A DNA stretch of 64,000 nt from Sulfuriferula sp. GTDB lineage: Bacteria > Pseudomonadota > Gammaproteobacteria > Burkholderiales > Sulfuriferulaceae. Shown here piece by piece: positions 43,826-52,932 of the stretch. Each line of letters begins with the position of its first letter. Position 1 is the first letter of the stretch. The stretch spans positions 62,001 to 126,000 of the forward strand of contig JARLJL010000002.1 in assembly GCA_031291235.1 (NCBI GenBank). Reading direction: 5' to 3'. The notes below the pieces were generated by a model that did no database searches, was not told where the DNA came from, and was given only the letters and a program-made list of their open reading frames with translations. The position numbers and the translations under genes are program-made.

Positions 43826-45340
43826 TTATCCCTTCTTTAGGTTCCGGAGCGCTTGAATCTCGGTTGCAGCAAAGATATTCGATATGAAAAGTAGAAATAG
43901 ATAAGCAATGATGGCTGCCCCGCTCGCTACCCCCCAGTTTAACCCGGCAAACAGTAGGCCCCTTCCTACTGCTATTCCGAGCAAAATTCCCGCGACCAGC
44001 CTCGCGAAAGCCCGCCAATCCAGCAGGAGTTCGCAATCCATGCGTTTTAGGTAAGTCAACAGCAACACAAGATTTATGCTCATCCCTATTAAATTGGCCC
44101 AGATCACAGCGAATGCCCCACTAATCCCTGATAAAGGGAAAGCCAATAGTATGGAACTTGAAAGTAGTGCATTAGTGAAAAGCAGCACGCGATTTCGTTC
44201 CAGTGCTTGCAAGGATAGCTCGACCAGGGGTCTTAAGGCTTCAAGAATAAGCAGCATTAGCATTGCCAGGATTAACTCGCTGGCCAGTCCACCATATTTG
44301 CCTTTGCTCATTAATGACACGATCGCTTCGCCACTTACACCAAAAACTACAATTCCCATGCCGACTAAAGAAAAATCTGTCTTGAATACTAGATTTACGG
44401 TTCTCGAAATATCCTGATAGTCCTTGTTGCTCGCATAACGGGCTAGAAGAACTGGTCGCACCATTCCGGCTAATAGCTGCCCAGGCAGGTAACGCCTGAT
44501 GAAGTCAATAATTGATTGAGCAAAGCCGAAAGCGGCTACTATGGGCGCATCAAATAGATGGCCTACTAGCAAACGGTTGGGTGATCCTCCATACAACATC
44601 GTAGCAAGATGCTGTCCATAACCTGCCGCTGCGAATTTTGTCATGCGATTAAGGTTGTCTCGTAACCAGTCTGTATCCTCTATTGTTATCGTAGTTGTGA
44701 TCGACTGTCGAATCGATTTTACCAATGCGAATAGTAGTACCGTCAGTCCGACAGCTTCAGCTATGGTCTCTATGGTAATCAGCTGCAATAAACTCAAGCT
44801 ATTTTGCTGGATGGTAAATGACAGTAGCACAAGCTTGGAAACAGCGGTCAGAGTGAAGGCCAGTTGAGCCAGTCCCTGATGCAGCATTGATTCCAGAATC
44901 TGGAACGCAAAATTGGCCGTGATTCGTAAACCGGCAACTAACAGATAGGCTTTGAACGCCGTATCCCAGCCGACTAGTCCGAACCATACTGTAATATGGC
45001 CAGCTGCGAGGTATGTTACGGTAATCGCGACAAGCATTACTAAACTGCGCAAGAGCAGTGCCCAAAAAACCAGCTTAGTCAATGAGCGGTTGAGATGTAA
45101 TGCATAGAGTTCTGGTACATATCGCAGTACGATATGGGTGAAGCCCAGTCCAGTCAGTGCCGAGAATATCTCAACAAAGGCCACTAGTACGGAATAGGTG
45201 GCAAATTCTGCCACTGATAAGCTGCGTGCAACCAGCAAGAGAGCGACCAAGCCCGAAACTGACGATATGCCCTTGCCGAGCAGGAAATGGATGAGGCTGC
45301 GGCGTATGCGTTCACGACCATATCGGTTAGGAACGGTCAC
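43826..45340 (-). CDS. Polysaccharide flippase (Wzx-type, MATE/MOP superfamily)
   Basis: The 504-residue protein has about 12-14 hydrophobic segments, beginning SLIHFLLGKGISSVSGLVAL and ending LFISNIFAATEIQALRNL. The oligosaccharidyl-lipid flippase plan is clear: a first helix pair with VARSLSVAEFATYSVLVAF and later FGVSGEAIVSLMSKGKY. It would move undecaprenyl-linked repeat units across the inner membrane. The GTG at 45340 overlaps the stop of the upstream glycosyltransferase (GTGA), which makes it the best start; the longer frame upstream lies inside that gene. Confidence 0.85.
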   Translation of the reverse strand: MTVPNRYGRERIRRSLIHFLLGKGISSVSGLVALLLVARSLSVAEFATYSVLVAFVEIFSALTGLGFTHIVLRYVPELYALHLNRSLTKLVFWALLLRSLVMLVAITVTYLAAGHITVWFGLVGWDTAFKAYLLVAGLRITANFAFQILESMLHQGLAQLAFTLTAVSKLVLLSFTIQQNSLSLLQLITIETIAEAVGLTVLLFALVKSIRQSITTTITIEDTDWLRDNLNRMTKFAAAGYGQHLATMLYGGSPNRLLVGHLFDAPIVAAFGFAQSIIDFIRRYLPGQLLAGMVRPVLLARYASNKDYQDISRTVNLVFKTDFSLVGMGIVVFGVSGEAIVSLMSKGKYGGLASELILAMLMLLILEALRPLVELSLQALERNRVLLFTNALLSSSILLAFPLSGISGAFAVIWANLIGMSINLVLLLTYLKRMDCELLLDWRAFARLVAGILLGIAVGRGLLFAGLNWGVASGAAIIAYLFLLFISNIFAATEIQALRNLKKG

Positions 45341-46539
45341 TTTGGCTTCCTTAGTAGTATTGCCTGGTAACGTGCATACACCTGATCGGCTATCTGGTCG
45401 TAGGTGCGATGCTGTCTGACCCACTCTGGGCCACGCTGTCCCATTTCAGCAGCTTGTTCTGGATTTGTGAGCAGTTGGATGATCGCCTTGGCGAAGGCTT
45501 GTTCAGACCATTCAACGCATAATCCTGCCCCGCTCTCGGCAATGATCTGGGATTGTTCGGGATGGTCGTTGGCCACTACGGGCTTACCCAATGCCATATA
45601 TTCTATGATCTTGGTTGGTGAAGTTGAGCGCAGAATCGGTGTCGGGTAAAAGGGGGAGACGCAGACTGCGGCGGTTTCTACGATTTTCCAAGCTTCCTGC
45701 ATAGGCAGGAAACCAGTGAATTCGACTACATTTTCTAATCCTAGTCGTTTTACTTCGGACTCGAGGAAGGTACGATCTTCTGGTACATCACCATCACCAA
45801 CGAATAACAGTCGCGCGTTCGGTACCAGTTTAATCACTTGTCCCATTGCATGTACCAGTGTTTCCAGACGGCGCACTCGTACTAATGTACCGAGATATAC
45901 CACGGTTCCTGGTTCTATAGTGACGTCAGGATCATATTTGTTGAGCATTTCATTGGCCACACCCATGGGTACGGCAGTCATTTTCTCTGCCGAAATACCA
46001 TGGGCCATGATATCTCGTTTCATTTGTTCACTCTGGACAAAGCAATGATCGCTAAAACGCATAATGAATTGGTATAAAACTACATAACCCAAAGCACTCC
46101 TGACCAGGTAAATTAAATTTCTTGGAAATATCTCGAGTTTGGCAGCTTCCCTATCATGCTCTGGAAATGGGTAAGATAGCCAGAATACAAACTGCATACC
46201 AAATAATTGCGCTATAACTAAACCAAATATGGCTGCAATATATTTATCCCGAACTTGTATGATATCAAACCGACTATGGCCGCATCCTGCCAAAGCTAGT
46301 AAGTCGCACGTCCAATATGTGAGTTTATTGAAAATTTGTGCAATTTTTCCGCCCTTTATATAAAAAGGAAGAGAAATAAATTGGTTCTCGTACCTTTCTT
46401 TCTTACAGGGGCCGGGGTGCTTGCGACGCATAACCCAAGTGGTTTCAATACCTCTATTAGCTAACTGCTTCATAAATAGTTCTACAATATCTACCCTTCG
46501 TGGTGGATAAACCTCAACTGTTGAATAAAATATTCGCAT
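45337..46539 (-). CDS. Glycosyltransferase family 4 protein
   Basis: The 400-residue GT-B enzyme starts MRIFYSTVEVYPPRRVDIVE. Its donor domain shows VVYLGTLVRVRRLETLVHAM, LLFVGDGDVPEDRTFL and the sugar-nucleotide loop SPTKIIEYMALGKPVVANDH, with the E-x7-E motif. The ATG at 46539 lies nine bases after GGGAA; an in-frame ATG at 46548 would leave no spacing. Codon use and bases are AT-rich compared with the flanks. Confidence 0.86.
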   Translation of the reverse strand: MRIFYSTVEVYPPRRVDIVELFMKQLANRGIETTWVMRRKHPGPCKKERYENQFISLPFYIKGGKIAQIFNKLTYWTCDLLALAGCGHSRFDIIQVRDKYIAAIFGLVIAQLFGMQFVFWLSYPFPEHDREAAKLEIFPRNLIYLVRSALGYVVLYQFIMRFSDHCFVQSEQMKRDIMAHGISAEKMTAVPMGVANEMLNKYDPDVTIEPGTVVYLGTLVRVRRLETLVHAMGQVIKLVPNARLLFVGDGDVPEDRTFLESEVKRLGLENVVEFTGFLPMQEAWKIVETAAVCVSPFYPTPILRSTSPTKIIEYMALGKPVVANDHPEQSQIIAESGAGLCVEWSEQAFAKAIIQLLTNPEQAAEMGQRGPEWVRQHRTYDQIADQVYARYQAILLRKPK

Positions 46540-46553
46540 TAATTCCATTTCCC

Positions 46554-47132
46554 TTACATGTTTTTCTGTTGGGTTGTTGAATCCAGAGCGACGGTTTTTT
46601 TGTAATAAGGTCGATCTTCTAACCAAGAGCTCAAGTCAATTTGTTTTACTACTTTCCCAGGAACACCAACAACAACTGAGTAAGGCGGTATAGATTGAAC
46701 GACGACAGCACCAGCACCAATAATTGAGTGTTTACCAATTTCTACTGGACGATTCTTCATGCTGATAATTTTTGCGCCAGCACCAATTTCGACATAATCG
46801 CCAATTACTACGGATGGTCCGCCTATGGTAACTTGACTAATAATCGTGACATATCGACCTATATTCGTTCCCGGATTGATTACAACACCTCTTGGATGGC
46901 CTAATGACAATCCTTCACCCGCAACAACACGAGGACCGATCCAAACCCCATGAAGTAAATCATTTATGTTTGTTATAAAATAAGCTATTGGTTTTAAACG
47001 GTATTTGTGTAACCACTGGGATAGGCGGAAGAGAGCTACTACCCTGATGTCAGGGTAGTAAAACATTTTCGCAATCCCGCCAGGTTGCTTGGCCCAAAAT
47101 ATGCGTAAATCTTCTTTAATTAAGTTAAACAT
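46554..47132 (-). CDS. Serine O-acetyltransferase-like hexapeptide acyltransferase
   Basis: The 192-residue protein has a left-handed beta-helix with LSLGHPRGVVINPGTNIGRY, then VVIGDYVEIGAGAKIISMKN, and the C-terminal VVVGVPGKVVKQIDLSSW. The LbH_SAT-like core is preceded by about 50 helical residues. Like the copy at 42045, it probably acetylates a sugar. A GT4 enzyme follows after about 14 bases. A 176-base gap separates it from the hydrolase gene upstream, so a secondary promoter there is possible. Confidence 0.82.
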   Translation of the reverse strand: MFNLIKEDLRIFWAKQPGGIAKMFYYPDIRVVALFRLSQWLHKYRLKPIAYFITNINDLLHGVWIGPRVVAGEGLSLGHPRGVVINPGTNIGRYVTIISQVTIGGPSVVIGDYVEIGAGAKIISMKNRPVEIGKHSIIGAGAVVVQSIPPYSVVVGVPGKVVKQIDLSSWLEDRPYYKKTVALDSTTQQKNM

Positions 47133-47308
47133 TTAGTACTCAGTAGAGAAAATAGTAATGGCGGACGCACAATAGCTTGTTGGCGGCAAGAAGAGCAGCA
47201 ACGTCTATTTTCTCAGTCATTCTGCGACCCCTAACTATGTAACGCAGTTGTAATTTGTTGTCTTATAATGTTCTCATTGTTTTGTACAGCCTACTTAGGC
47301 TAGTGATA

Positions 47309-48919
47309 TTAATATGAACTTAGGGAGATTGATGATACCGAGTTTGCAGGTAACGCAATTACGGCATTCCCATCCTTGTCAAAAGTGAGTGCATAATATT
47401 TTTTCTGCTGCGATATCATATTCATATTGCTGTCAGTATTTGCTGAGGTCTTTGCCATGCCACCAATATAGGTATGTTCAATTTTCATGGTTCGGTTTGC
47501 AAGTTGGGGGATCAGCAATTTGACGTCTTTACTAGTGTCAGCTCGGTTTACTGACCATATTGAATAGTGGGATTTTGTACGGTCTGTCATTACTACGGCG
47601 CGTACATCATATCCACCGGCATAGCCACTATCATTATTTGAATAATTCGTAGTTGGCAGTACTATGTCCAGCATTCCTTCCCTCAAAGTACGTAAAGCCC
47701 AATATACTGCACTCGGATATAACGTTCCATTTTGGGCATTTTCCTTTATTAATGGCCATGGAGATATTGCGCCGCCTAATGCATGAAACATGGTGCCCGC
47801 AACTTGTGGGAATTGCGTAAGCCCAATTGCGAAATCAGCTACAGCCAGCGCACCTTCTAGATTGGTCGTTTCTGGCCAATGGGATTTCCAATTGGCGTCC
47901 GTGCTTTTGCCACTGGGCCATCGAGCATTTTCTGTAATCCAGATTTTATGCGTTGAATTTGGGCGAATATCATTAATCGCTTTCGATGTCAGGCAAATCT
48001 GTGAAAGTCTATTGGGTATTGGCGGGCCCCCAGGTGGTCCATCATAATAATCGTGCAATGCGAATTCATTTATGCTGCTAGGTAGTGCCTGAACAACAGC
48101 ATGATCATATTCGGTTGCGCTCATCCCAGGGTAGGCATCAAAATCTTCTAGAAATACGACAAATTTGGCGCTGGTGTCATTTGTTAGAATAGCCGTTGCA
48201 TTGATGTTAGCTGTGCTTGCATATTTTTGTGGCGACCAATGATAGATGTCTCTATCCAATTCGTTACCAAGCTCCCACCGATAAATACCTTCACCGCTAG
48301 TTGCGGCTTTGTTTTTGGCATAGGCAGCCCAATCGCCATTCTGATTCGCCATCACATAGGGCGATTTTTCTTGTCCGTAAGCACCGTATAGATTAGCTAC
48401 GTTCCAAGGGACTCCATCAACTTGTTTCATAAAGTTAAGGTATTCATCAAAACCAAAATCAGCTACAAAAGGTGCTGTCCAATTAACCACTTTCCATGGT
48501 GGACGTTGATTCAGAGGTCCTACGGTGTAATTCCAATTCATGTAATTTGCTACAGTGCCACCAGGATATCGATATATTGCGCCAGCAAATGGTTTCATTA
48601 ATTCGACGACTTGTGAGCGTGCTGTGTGAGTAGTTGCATTCCAGTAATCACGCTGAAACCCAATCCACTCTAAATTAAACCCGAAGAAAGAGGGCTGGAA
48701 ATTTGCTCGCACTATCGCATTAGGAGCAACCTGAACCATAACGACTGAGTTGCTGTGTACCGTAGCTGTATCTGGACAATCACTGCCGCTTTTATTCAAT
48801 AGAGTGGCATTGGCTGGTTGATGCAAGTAAAGCATCAATACAGTCAGGAGTACCATATAAAATGAGTTTTTCGTTGATATTCCATTGATTCGTTTATTTA
48901 AATTAAGGTTCTCTAACAT
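47309..48919 (-). CDS. Secreted glycoside hydrolase of the GH-A clan type
   Basis: The 536-residue protein has an N-terminal hydrophobic signal ending in QPANA (about residue 38). A (beta/alpha)8 barrel follows, with probable acid/base Glu220 in YRWELGNELDRDIYHW and nucleophile Glu330 in HKIWITENARWPSG, spaced as in GH-A families such as GH39, GH51 and GH79. YRYPGGTVANYMNWNY is also GH51/79-like. It is preceded by AGGAGATTCCG and overlaps the polymerase gene by 17 bases. It may trim or depolymerise the polymer in the periplasm. The exact family is uncertain. Confidence 0.75.
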   Translation of the reverse strand: MLENLNLNKRINGISTKNSFYMVLLTVLMLYLHQPANATLLNKSGSDCPDTATVHSNSVVMVQVAPNAIVRANFQPSFFGFNLEWIGFQRDYWNATTHTARSQVVELMKPFAGAIYRYPGGTVANYMNWNYTVGPLNQRPPWKVVNWTAPFVADFGFDEYLNFMKQVDGVPWNVANLYGAYGQEKSPYVMANQNGDWAAYAKNKAATSGEGIYRWELGNELDRDIYHWSPQKYASTANINATAILTNDTSAKFVVFLEDFDAYPGMSATEYDHAVVQALPSSINEFALHDYYDGPPGGPPIPNRLSQICLTSKAINDIRPNSTHKIWITENARWPSGKSTDANWKSHWPETTNLEGALAVADFAIGLTQFPQVAGTMFHALGGAISPWPLIKENAQNGTLYPSAVYWALRTLREGMLDIVLPTTNYSNNDSGYAGGYDVRAVVMTDRTKSHYSIWSVNRADTSKDVKLLIPQLANRTMKIEHTYIGGMAKTSANTDSNMNMISQQKKYYALTFDKDGNAVIALPANSVSSISLSSY

Positions 48920-50474
48920 CGGAATCTCCTAATAAGTTAACATTTTTCTGCCAATAAACCGTATAGCCGAGCATCAGCATTAACAGCGCTTGAAATCCAA
49001 TATCGAACACAAAAAAATTGTTGTGGGTAAGGCTAATCGCCATAATGGCGATACCTGCTTGAAGGCCAAGAAATGCAGCGCGATGCCAATGTGTGAGGCG
49101 CGCATCCTGAGAGAGTTTCACTGCTGCCGTGAATGCACTCCAGAACATACCTAATATAGTAATCAATCCCACGACACCGACTTCCCACAGCAAGGCAGAA
49201 ATGGCAGTCAGTCCTATGCCCATTCCTGCGTATCTGCCAGTCGCAAGATTTATACGACTTGTACCTGAATCGTTAGTAATGCCTGGACCATGTCCGATTA
49301 GTATTTGAACAATGTCGTTCATACTATGCTGTTCCCACCAGTAGGTCAGCACGCTAGTCCGGTTAAGCACGTATGCACCGTATCCTTTTTGTCCAAAATT
49401 GTATGCTGCGGTCTGTGATAGTTGTTCCGTCAGCGTAGTATTGGTTGCTTCCCCCGGGAGTTTTGTATAGATCACGAAGATTGCGGCTAATAACATAGCT
49501 ATTATGCTCGCGCCCAATATGAAATATATAGGTCTGCGTAACATTTGATCGCGGAATACGATTAATAGTGCGATTGGCAGGATTACAACAATAATTTTCG
49601 CTTCATTGAATAATAGAGGCACCATCAATAGTGCTGAGAGTACGGTTACGCGCATACCGCTAATAAATCCGGACCGCCAGAAAGCTAATAGTATGGCGAT
49701 TGTGGCAATTTGCAGTGCAGCGAGAATCGCGCTCCCCCCTCCACCTGTCATAGACCCCACGAATGTGCCAACTACTACATCTGGTGCTACAATCAATTCT
49801 CTCGCGGCTGCGAGTGTCGCGCGCTGGGGTACTAAAACAAGAAATTGATGCAGGGCAAAGGGTATCTGTAGCAATGCGAGTGGCACAATGGCTTTGGCGA
49901 AATTGTCCACTGTATCCTTGCTCAACTTTAGCCAGGCAAATGCCAGTAATATCCCCCATACCTGAAAGTAACCTTTCAGACCGATAATGCTATCTGCAGA
50001 TAAACCGGTATTGAGCAGAGAGGACAGCATTGAGGTGCCAAAAAACAAACCCGCCCAGGTTAGTATGGAGGGGGCAAAGGAACGTATGGTCTTCTTTGAA
50101 TTTTTAGCTTTGTATGAAGTTAATCTAGAAATAATCGCGACTGCACCGAGACCGGCAGCAGCCAAATCTACGGCCCAGCGGACTTTTTCCAAACTTGGTG
50201 CATAGAGACCTATCAGACCGGAAATCACTAATGCACCCACAAGAACAACCCAAAGCAAAGTGACTGGCCGCGCCATGAGTCCTATGCCAATGAGTACACC
50301 CATTAGTAATAGTAATGGCAAAGGCTGACCTATCGCAACAAGTGTTCCTGTGATAATGGCAAACACAAGGATAGTTAACCCCCAAACTCCTGTTTGGAGC
50401 ATATGCACTGTATTACGCCTAATGCCGGGTGCTAAGCTTCTGGGAGATTCTGATAATTTCATTAATGGTTTCAT
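48903..50474 (-). CDS. O-antigen polymerase/ligase-like membrane protein
   Basis: The 523-residue protein has about 12 membrane segments, including LLLLMGVLIGIGLMARPVTL and MSGFMS-type loops late in the sequence. A large periplasmic loop follows VLNRTSVLTYWWEQHSMNDI and contains GHGPGITNDSGTSRINL, similar to Wzy/WaaL-type proteins. It presumably polymerises the repeat units. Sequence conservation in this family is low, so the call rests on topology and position between epsI and the hydrolase. The ATG overlaps the epsI stop. Confidence 0.75.
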   Translation of the reverse strand: MKPLMKLSESPRSLAPGIRRNTVHMLQTGVWGLTILVFAIITGTLVAIGQPLPLLLLMGVLIGIGLMARPVTLLWVVLVGALVISGLIGLYAPSLEKVRWAVDLAAAGLGAVAIISRLTSYKAKNSKKTIRSFAPSILTWAGLFFGTSMLSSLLNTGLSADSIIGLKGYFQVWGILLAFAWLKLSKDTVDNFAKAIVPLALLQIPFALHQFLVLVPQRATLAAARELIVAPDVVVGTFVGSMTGGGGSAILAALQIATIAILLAFWRSGFISGMRVTVLSALLMVPLLFNEAKIIVVILPIALLIVFRDQMLRRPIYFILGASIIAMLLAAIFVIYTKLPGEATNTTLTEQLSQTAAYNFGQKGYGAYVLNRTSVLTYWWEQHSMNDIVQILIGHGPGITNDSGTSRINLATGRYAGMGIGLTAISALLWEVGVVGLITILGMFWSAFTAAVKLSQDARLTHWHRAAFLGLQAGIAIMAISLTHNNFFVFDIGFQALLMLMLGYTVYWQKNVNLLGDSDVREP

Positions 50475-51163
50475 GACCCCAAGACCCCAACCAGGTGCAC
50501 TCTATCTGTTTGCTGCATACCGTCCAACATAGCGTTGATAAAGTCTTGTTGTATAGAAAAACTCGATTTTTCATCGGCGCTTATAGAAGAAACTCGTACA
50601 AGCATCCCATCTGGCACCTTGCCAGTTAAACCATACGTCAACTGCGCTAATTTCCATTTCCAGCCATTAACCGCAACTTGATTGCCAACTGTAATCCAAT
50701 AAGTTATTGGCTCAATCCGTGCGCCTTGTTGTGCGACAAGGCGTTTTACTGGAATATTCTTTTGATTCCGTACTAGATGCAATGAGCCCATAGCGGAGTG
50801 TAATATTTGAAATCCTTGGGCTGGGTAACACTGCTCAGGCTTGTGTACTTGCAGGCTGTCGGTCTGGTTGTCGCCATAGGCAAGCGCCAGCATGATTTGC
50901 TGACCATTTGAATTGATATAAGTGCGAGATAGTGTTTGTTGGTAGATCTTGTTGATAGTCGCCTGTACTTCCGGGCTGACCGAAATTACGTCAAGCTCTT
51001 TTAGTTGATGCCAATCACCAAATTGTTTGGGTATCATGGTTTCCAAATCAATTCTGGGGGCTGTGGAGGCAGTGAGCTTGGTCGGTGTTAATGCCATCGC
51101 CAAGGCAGCTGCGGCAATCATGGCCAGCCCGATTAGCGAGGATTTAATACTAAGCATATTCAT
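50471..51163 (-). CDS. epsI: EpsI family protein (DUF3485), exosortase-associated
   Basis: The 230-residue protein has one N-terminal membrane helix (LIGLAMIAAAALAMALTP) and a periplasmic domain with PKQFGDWHQLKELDVISVS, then SLQVHKPEQCYPAQGFQILH. The HKPEQCYPAQGF block is the family hallmark. EpsI is almost always encoded next to or fused to an exosortase, and its exact role is unknown. The ATG at 51163 overlaps the xrtB stop (ATGA), so both are translationally coupled. Confidence 0.9.
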   Translation of the reverse strand: MNMLSIKSSLIGLAMIAAAALAMALTPTKLTASTAPRIDLETMIPKQFGDWHQLKELDVISVSPEVQATINKIYQQTLSRTYINSNGQQIMLALAYGDNQTDSLQVHKPEQCYPAQGFQILHSAMGSLHLVRNQKNIPVKRLVAQQGARIEPITYWITVGNQVAVNGWKWKLAQLTYGLTGKVPDGMLVRVSSISADEKSSFSIQQDFINAMLDGMQQTDRVHLVGVLGS

Positions 51164-52047
51164 GCCGTTTGCCTTCTTTGTTTGAATAGCAGTTCCAGTA
51201 TCCAATCCCATAACATGAAACTCAGAAGGGCTACGATAAATAAGACAATGCCGGCAAAACCGTGAATAAAGCCTTGCCCAGCTTCATCACCCCAATAATA
51301 GGTGACCAGTGTAATGATAATGACGCGTACGACATTGGCGGTAAATGCGATGGGCAGTATGCTGGCGAGGATCAAGCTGTTTCTGAACCAGTTGCGGTAT
51401 TGCATTATGTATAAATACAGGAATCCGAGCGCACTGAGTGAAAACATTGAATTCAATCCAGAACAAGCATCGGCGACTAAAAGTTGGTAATAGCCAATGG
51501 AAAGTACGACGCCGTTGCGGGCGATTGGATAGCCAAGGTGGTAAAGCAGGTTTTCAACTACGATGGAAACGTATTGTTTCAATGGGCCAGTCAGTGCGTC
51601 GATGACCGAGCCGGGCAGTGGAATCATGAATACCAGAAACAGGATGGGAAACCAGAAACTGCGTAATCCCGGCATGCCGCGCATGATGAGCAGCATGCCG
51701 GCCAGTATGGGTATTAATGAACCGACCTCGAATATATATATGCTTTGAGAGCGACCAACCGCATAGAGCAATAAACCTGTACCCAAGATCAGGCTACCCA
51801 GGATCGGGGAAGTTGATTTGGCTGGCTGGATGAATACTTCGCGTTTTTGCCAGAAGTAATACAGTGATACTGCCAGTATGAGCGGGCCATGGCCTTGCTC
51901 TTCGGTATCCCATAAGTTGCGGGCAAGTTCATAAAAAGTCGGTAACAACAATGCCGCCAACCCGATAATAATGGGCATCCATGTCAGTAATACTGACAGG
52001 CCGTTAGTCGACGGCTGCGATTTAAGGTTGGCAGCATTCAATGTCAT
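51160..52047 (-). CDS. xrtB: Exosortase B
   Basis: The 295-residue membrane protein has eight or so helices and the exosortase catalytic set: Cys195 in LLVADACSGLNSMFSLSALG, Arg241 in TANVVRVIIITLV and His262 in QGFIHGFAGIV. Exosortases cleave PEP-CTERM proteins at the inner membrane and probably transfer them to a polysaccharide or lipid. XrtB is the type found with EpsD-EpsI clusters in betaproteobacteria. Four candidate substrates lie at 59.7-61.8 kb in this window. Confidence 0.94.
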   Translation of the reverse strand: MTLNAANLKSQPSTNGLSVLLTWMPIIIGLAALLLPTFYELARNLWDTEEQGHGPLILAVSLYYFWQKREVFIQPAKSTSPILGSLILGTGLLLYAVGRSQSIYIFEVGSLIPILAGMLLIMRGMPGLRSFWFPILFLVFMIPLPGSVIDALTGPLKQYVSIVVENLLYHLGYPIARNGVVLSIGYYQLLVADACSGLNSMFSLSALGFLYLYIMQYRNWFRNSLILASILPIAFTANVVRVIIITLVTYYWGDEAGQGFIHGFAGIVLFIVALLSFMLWDWILELLFKQRRQTA

Positions 52048-52050
52048 GAT

Positions 52051-52917
52051 TTACGCCTGATTGAATACAGTACCGATTAACTGCGCGTTGGTGCCATTTA
52101 ATGTGTCGCGTATCTGTTCCAGGTCGTGGTATTTGGTACGATCCTGACCTGCAACTAATATGCTACCTTCGCTGATGATAGCGAGGCTGGCGCTTTCGGC
52201 GTGTTCAGCGAAGGCCGGAGTGTCGATCAAAATAACATCGTAATGCTGGCCTAGTTCGGACATTAGTTTCGATCGCATGCCGCGTGAAATGAGTTCTGCT
52301 GGGTTGGGTGGCATGGCACCTGCGGGGAGAACTGATAATTCTGATAAGCTTTGTATTTTTACAATACTCGACATGTCGGCACGCCCAGCCAGCATGCTGG
52401 CTAACCCGGCGCGGTTGTCCAGATTGAATATCTGGTGTTGGCGTGGGGAATGTAGATTAGCGTCTATCAGTAAAGTGCGTTGGCCAAGCTGAGCGAAAGC
52501 GACTGCCAGATTTGCTGTGATGTAACTGGTACCAACTCCGCTGCCGGCGCCGAGGATGGAGAGTGTTTTTTTGCCGTTGCCAAACCAGCGCGAGATTAAT
52601 TGATTACGCAATATGCGTATTTTTTCAGCTGGCTGCGTAAATGGCCGATATGCACAAACCAATTCCGGGCTGAATCCACCTTCGCCCGGTACCAGATAGG
52701 TGTAATCGAATTGATCGGCCAGCATACGGCTGATATCTTCCTCGGAGACCAGTCCCAGTTTGACTGCGGCTTCGCCAAATCTCAGTGATTCATTATTCTG
52801 TAAGCTCAATATGTTTTGTACATCGGTGATGCGGATTTTCCCTGCTTGCAATAGCAGGTTGCCAATTGAGTCATCTGCGCTAATGCGTGGCTGGATATAT
52901 ACTTGGGGTGTGTTCAT
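52051..52917 (-). CDS. epsG: Chain-length determinant tyrosine-kinase-like ATPase EpsG
   Basis: The 288-residue cytoplasmic protein has a helical N-terminal region (LQNNESLRFGEAAVKLGLVS). The BY-kinase ATPase core has Walker A SILGAGSGVGTSYITANLAV and Walker A' TLLIDANLHSPRQHQIFNL, with ending SASLAIISEGSILVAGQDRT. The C-terminus lacks an obvious Tyr cluster. In the EpsFG split type it works with the Wzz-like EpsF, regulating polymer length. GGAGAACAAAC precedes its ATG. Confidence 0.9.
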   Translation of the reverse strand: MNTPQVYIQPRISADDSIGNLLLQAGKIRITDVQNILSLQNNESLRFGEAAVKLGLVSEEDISRMLADQFDYTYLVPGEGGFSPELVCAYRPFTQPAEKIRILRNQLISRWFGNGKKTLSILGAGSGVGTSYITANLAVAFAQLGQRTLLIDANLHSPRQHQIFNLDNRAGLASMLAGRADMSSIVKIQSLSELSVLPAGAMPPNPAELISRGMRSKLMSELGQHYDVILIDTPAFAEHAESASLAIISEGSILVAGQDRTKYHDLEQIRDTLNGTNAQLIGTVFNQA

Positions 52918-52932
52918 GTTTGTTCTCCAGTC

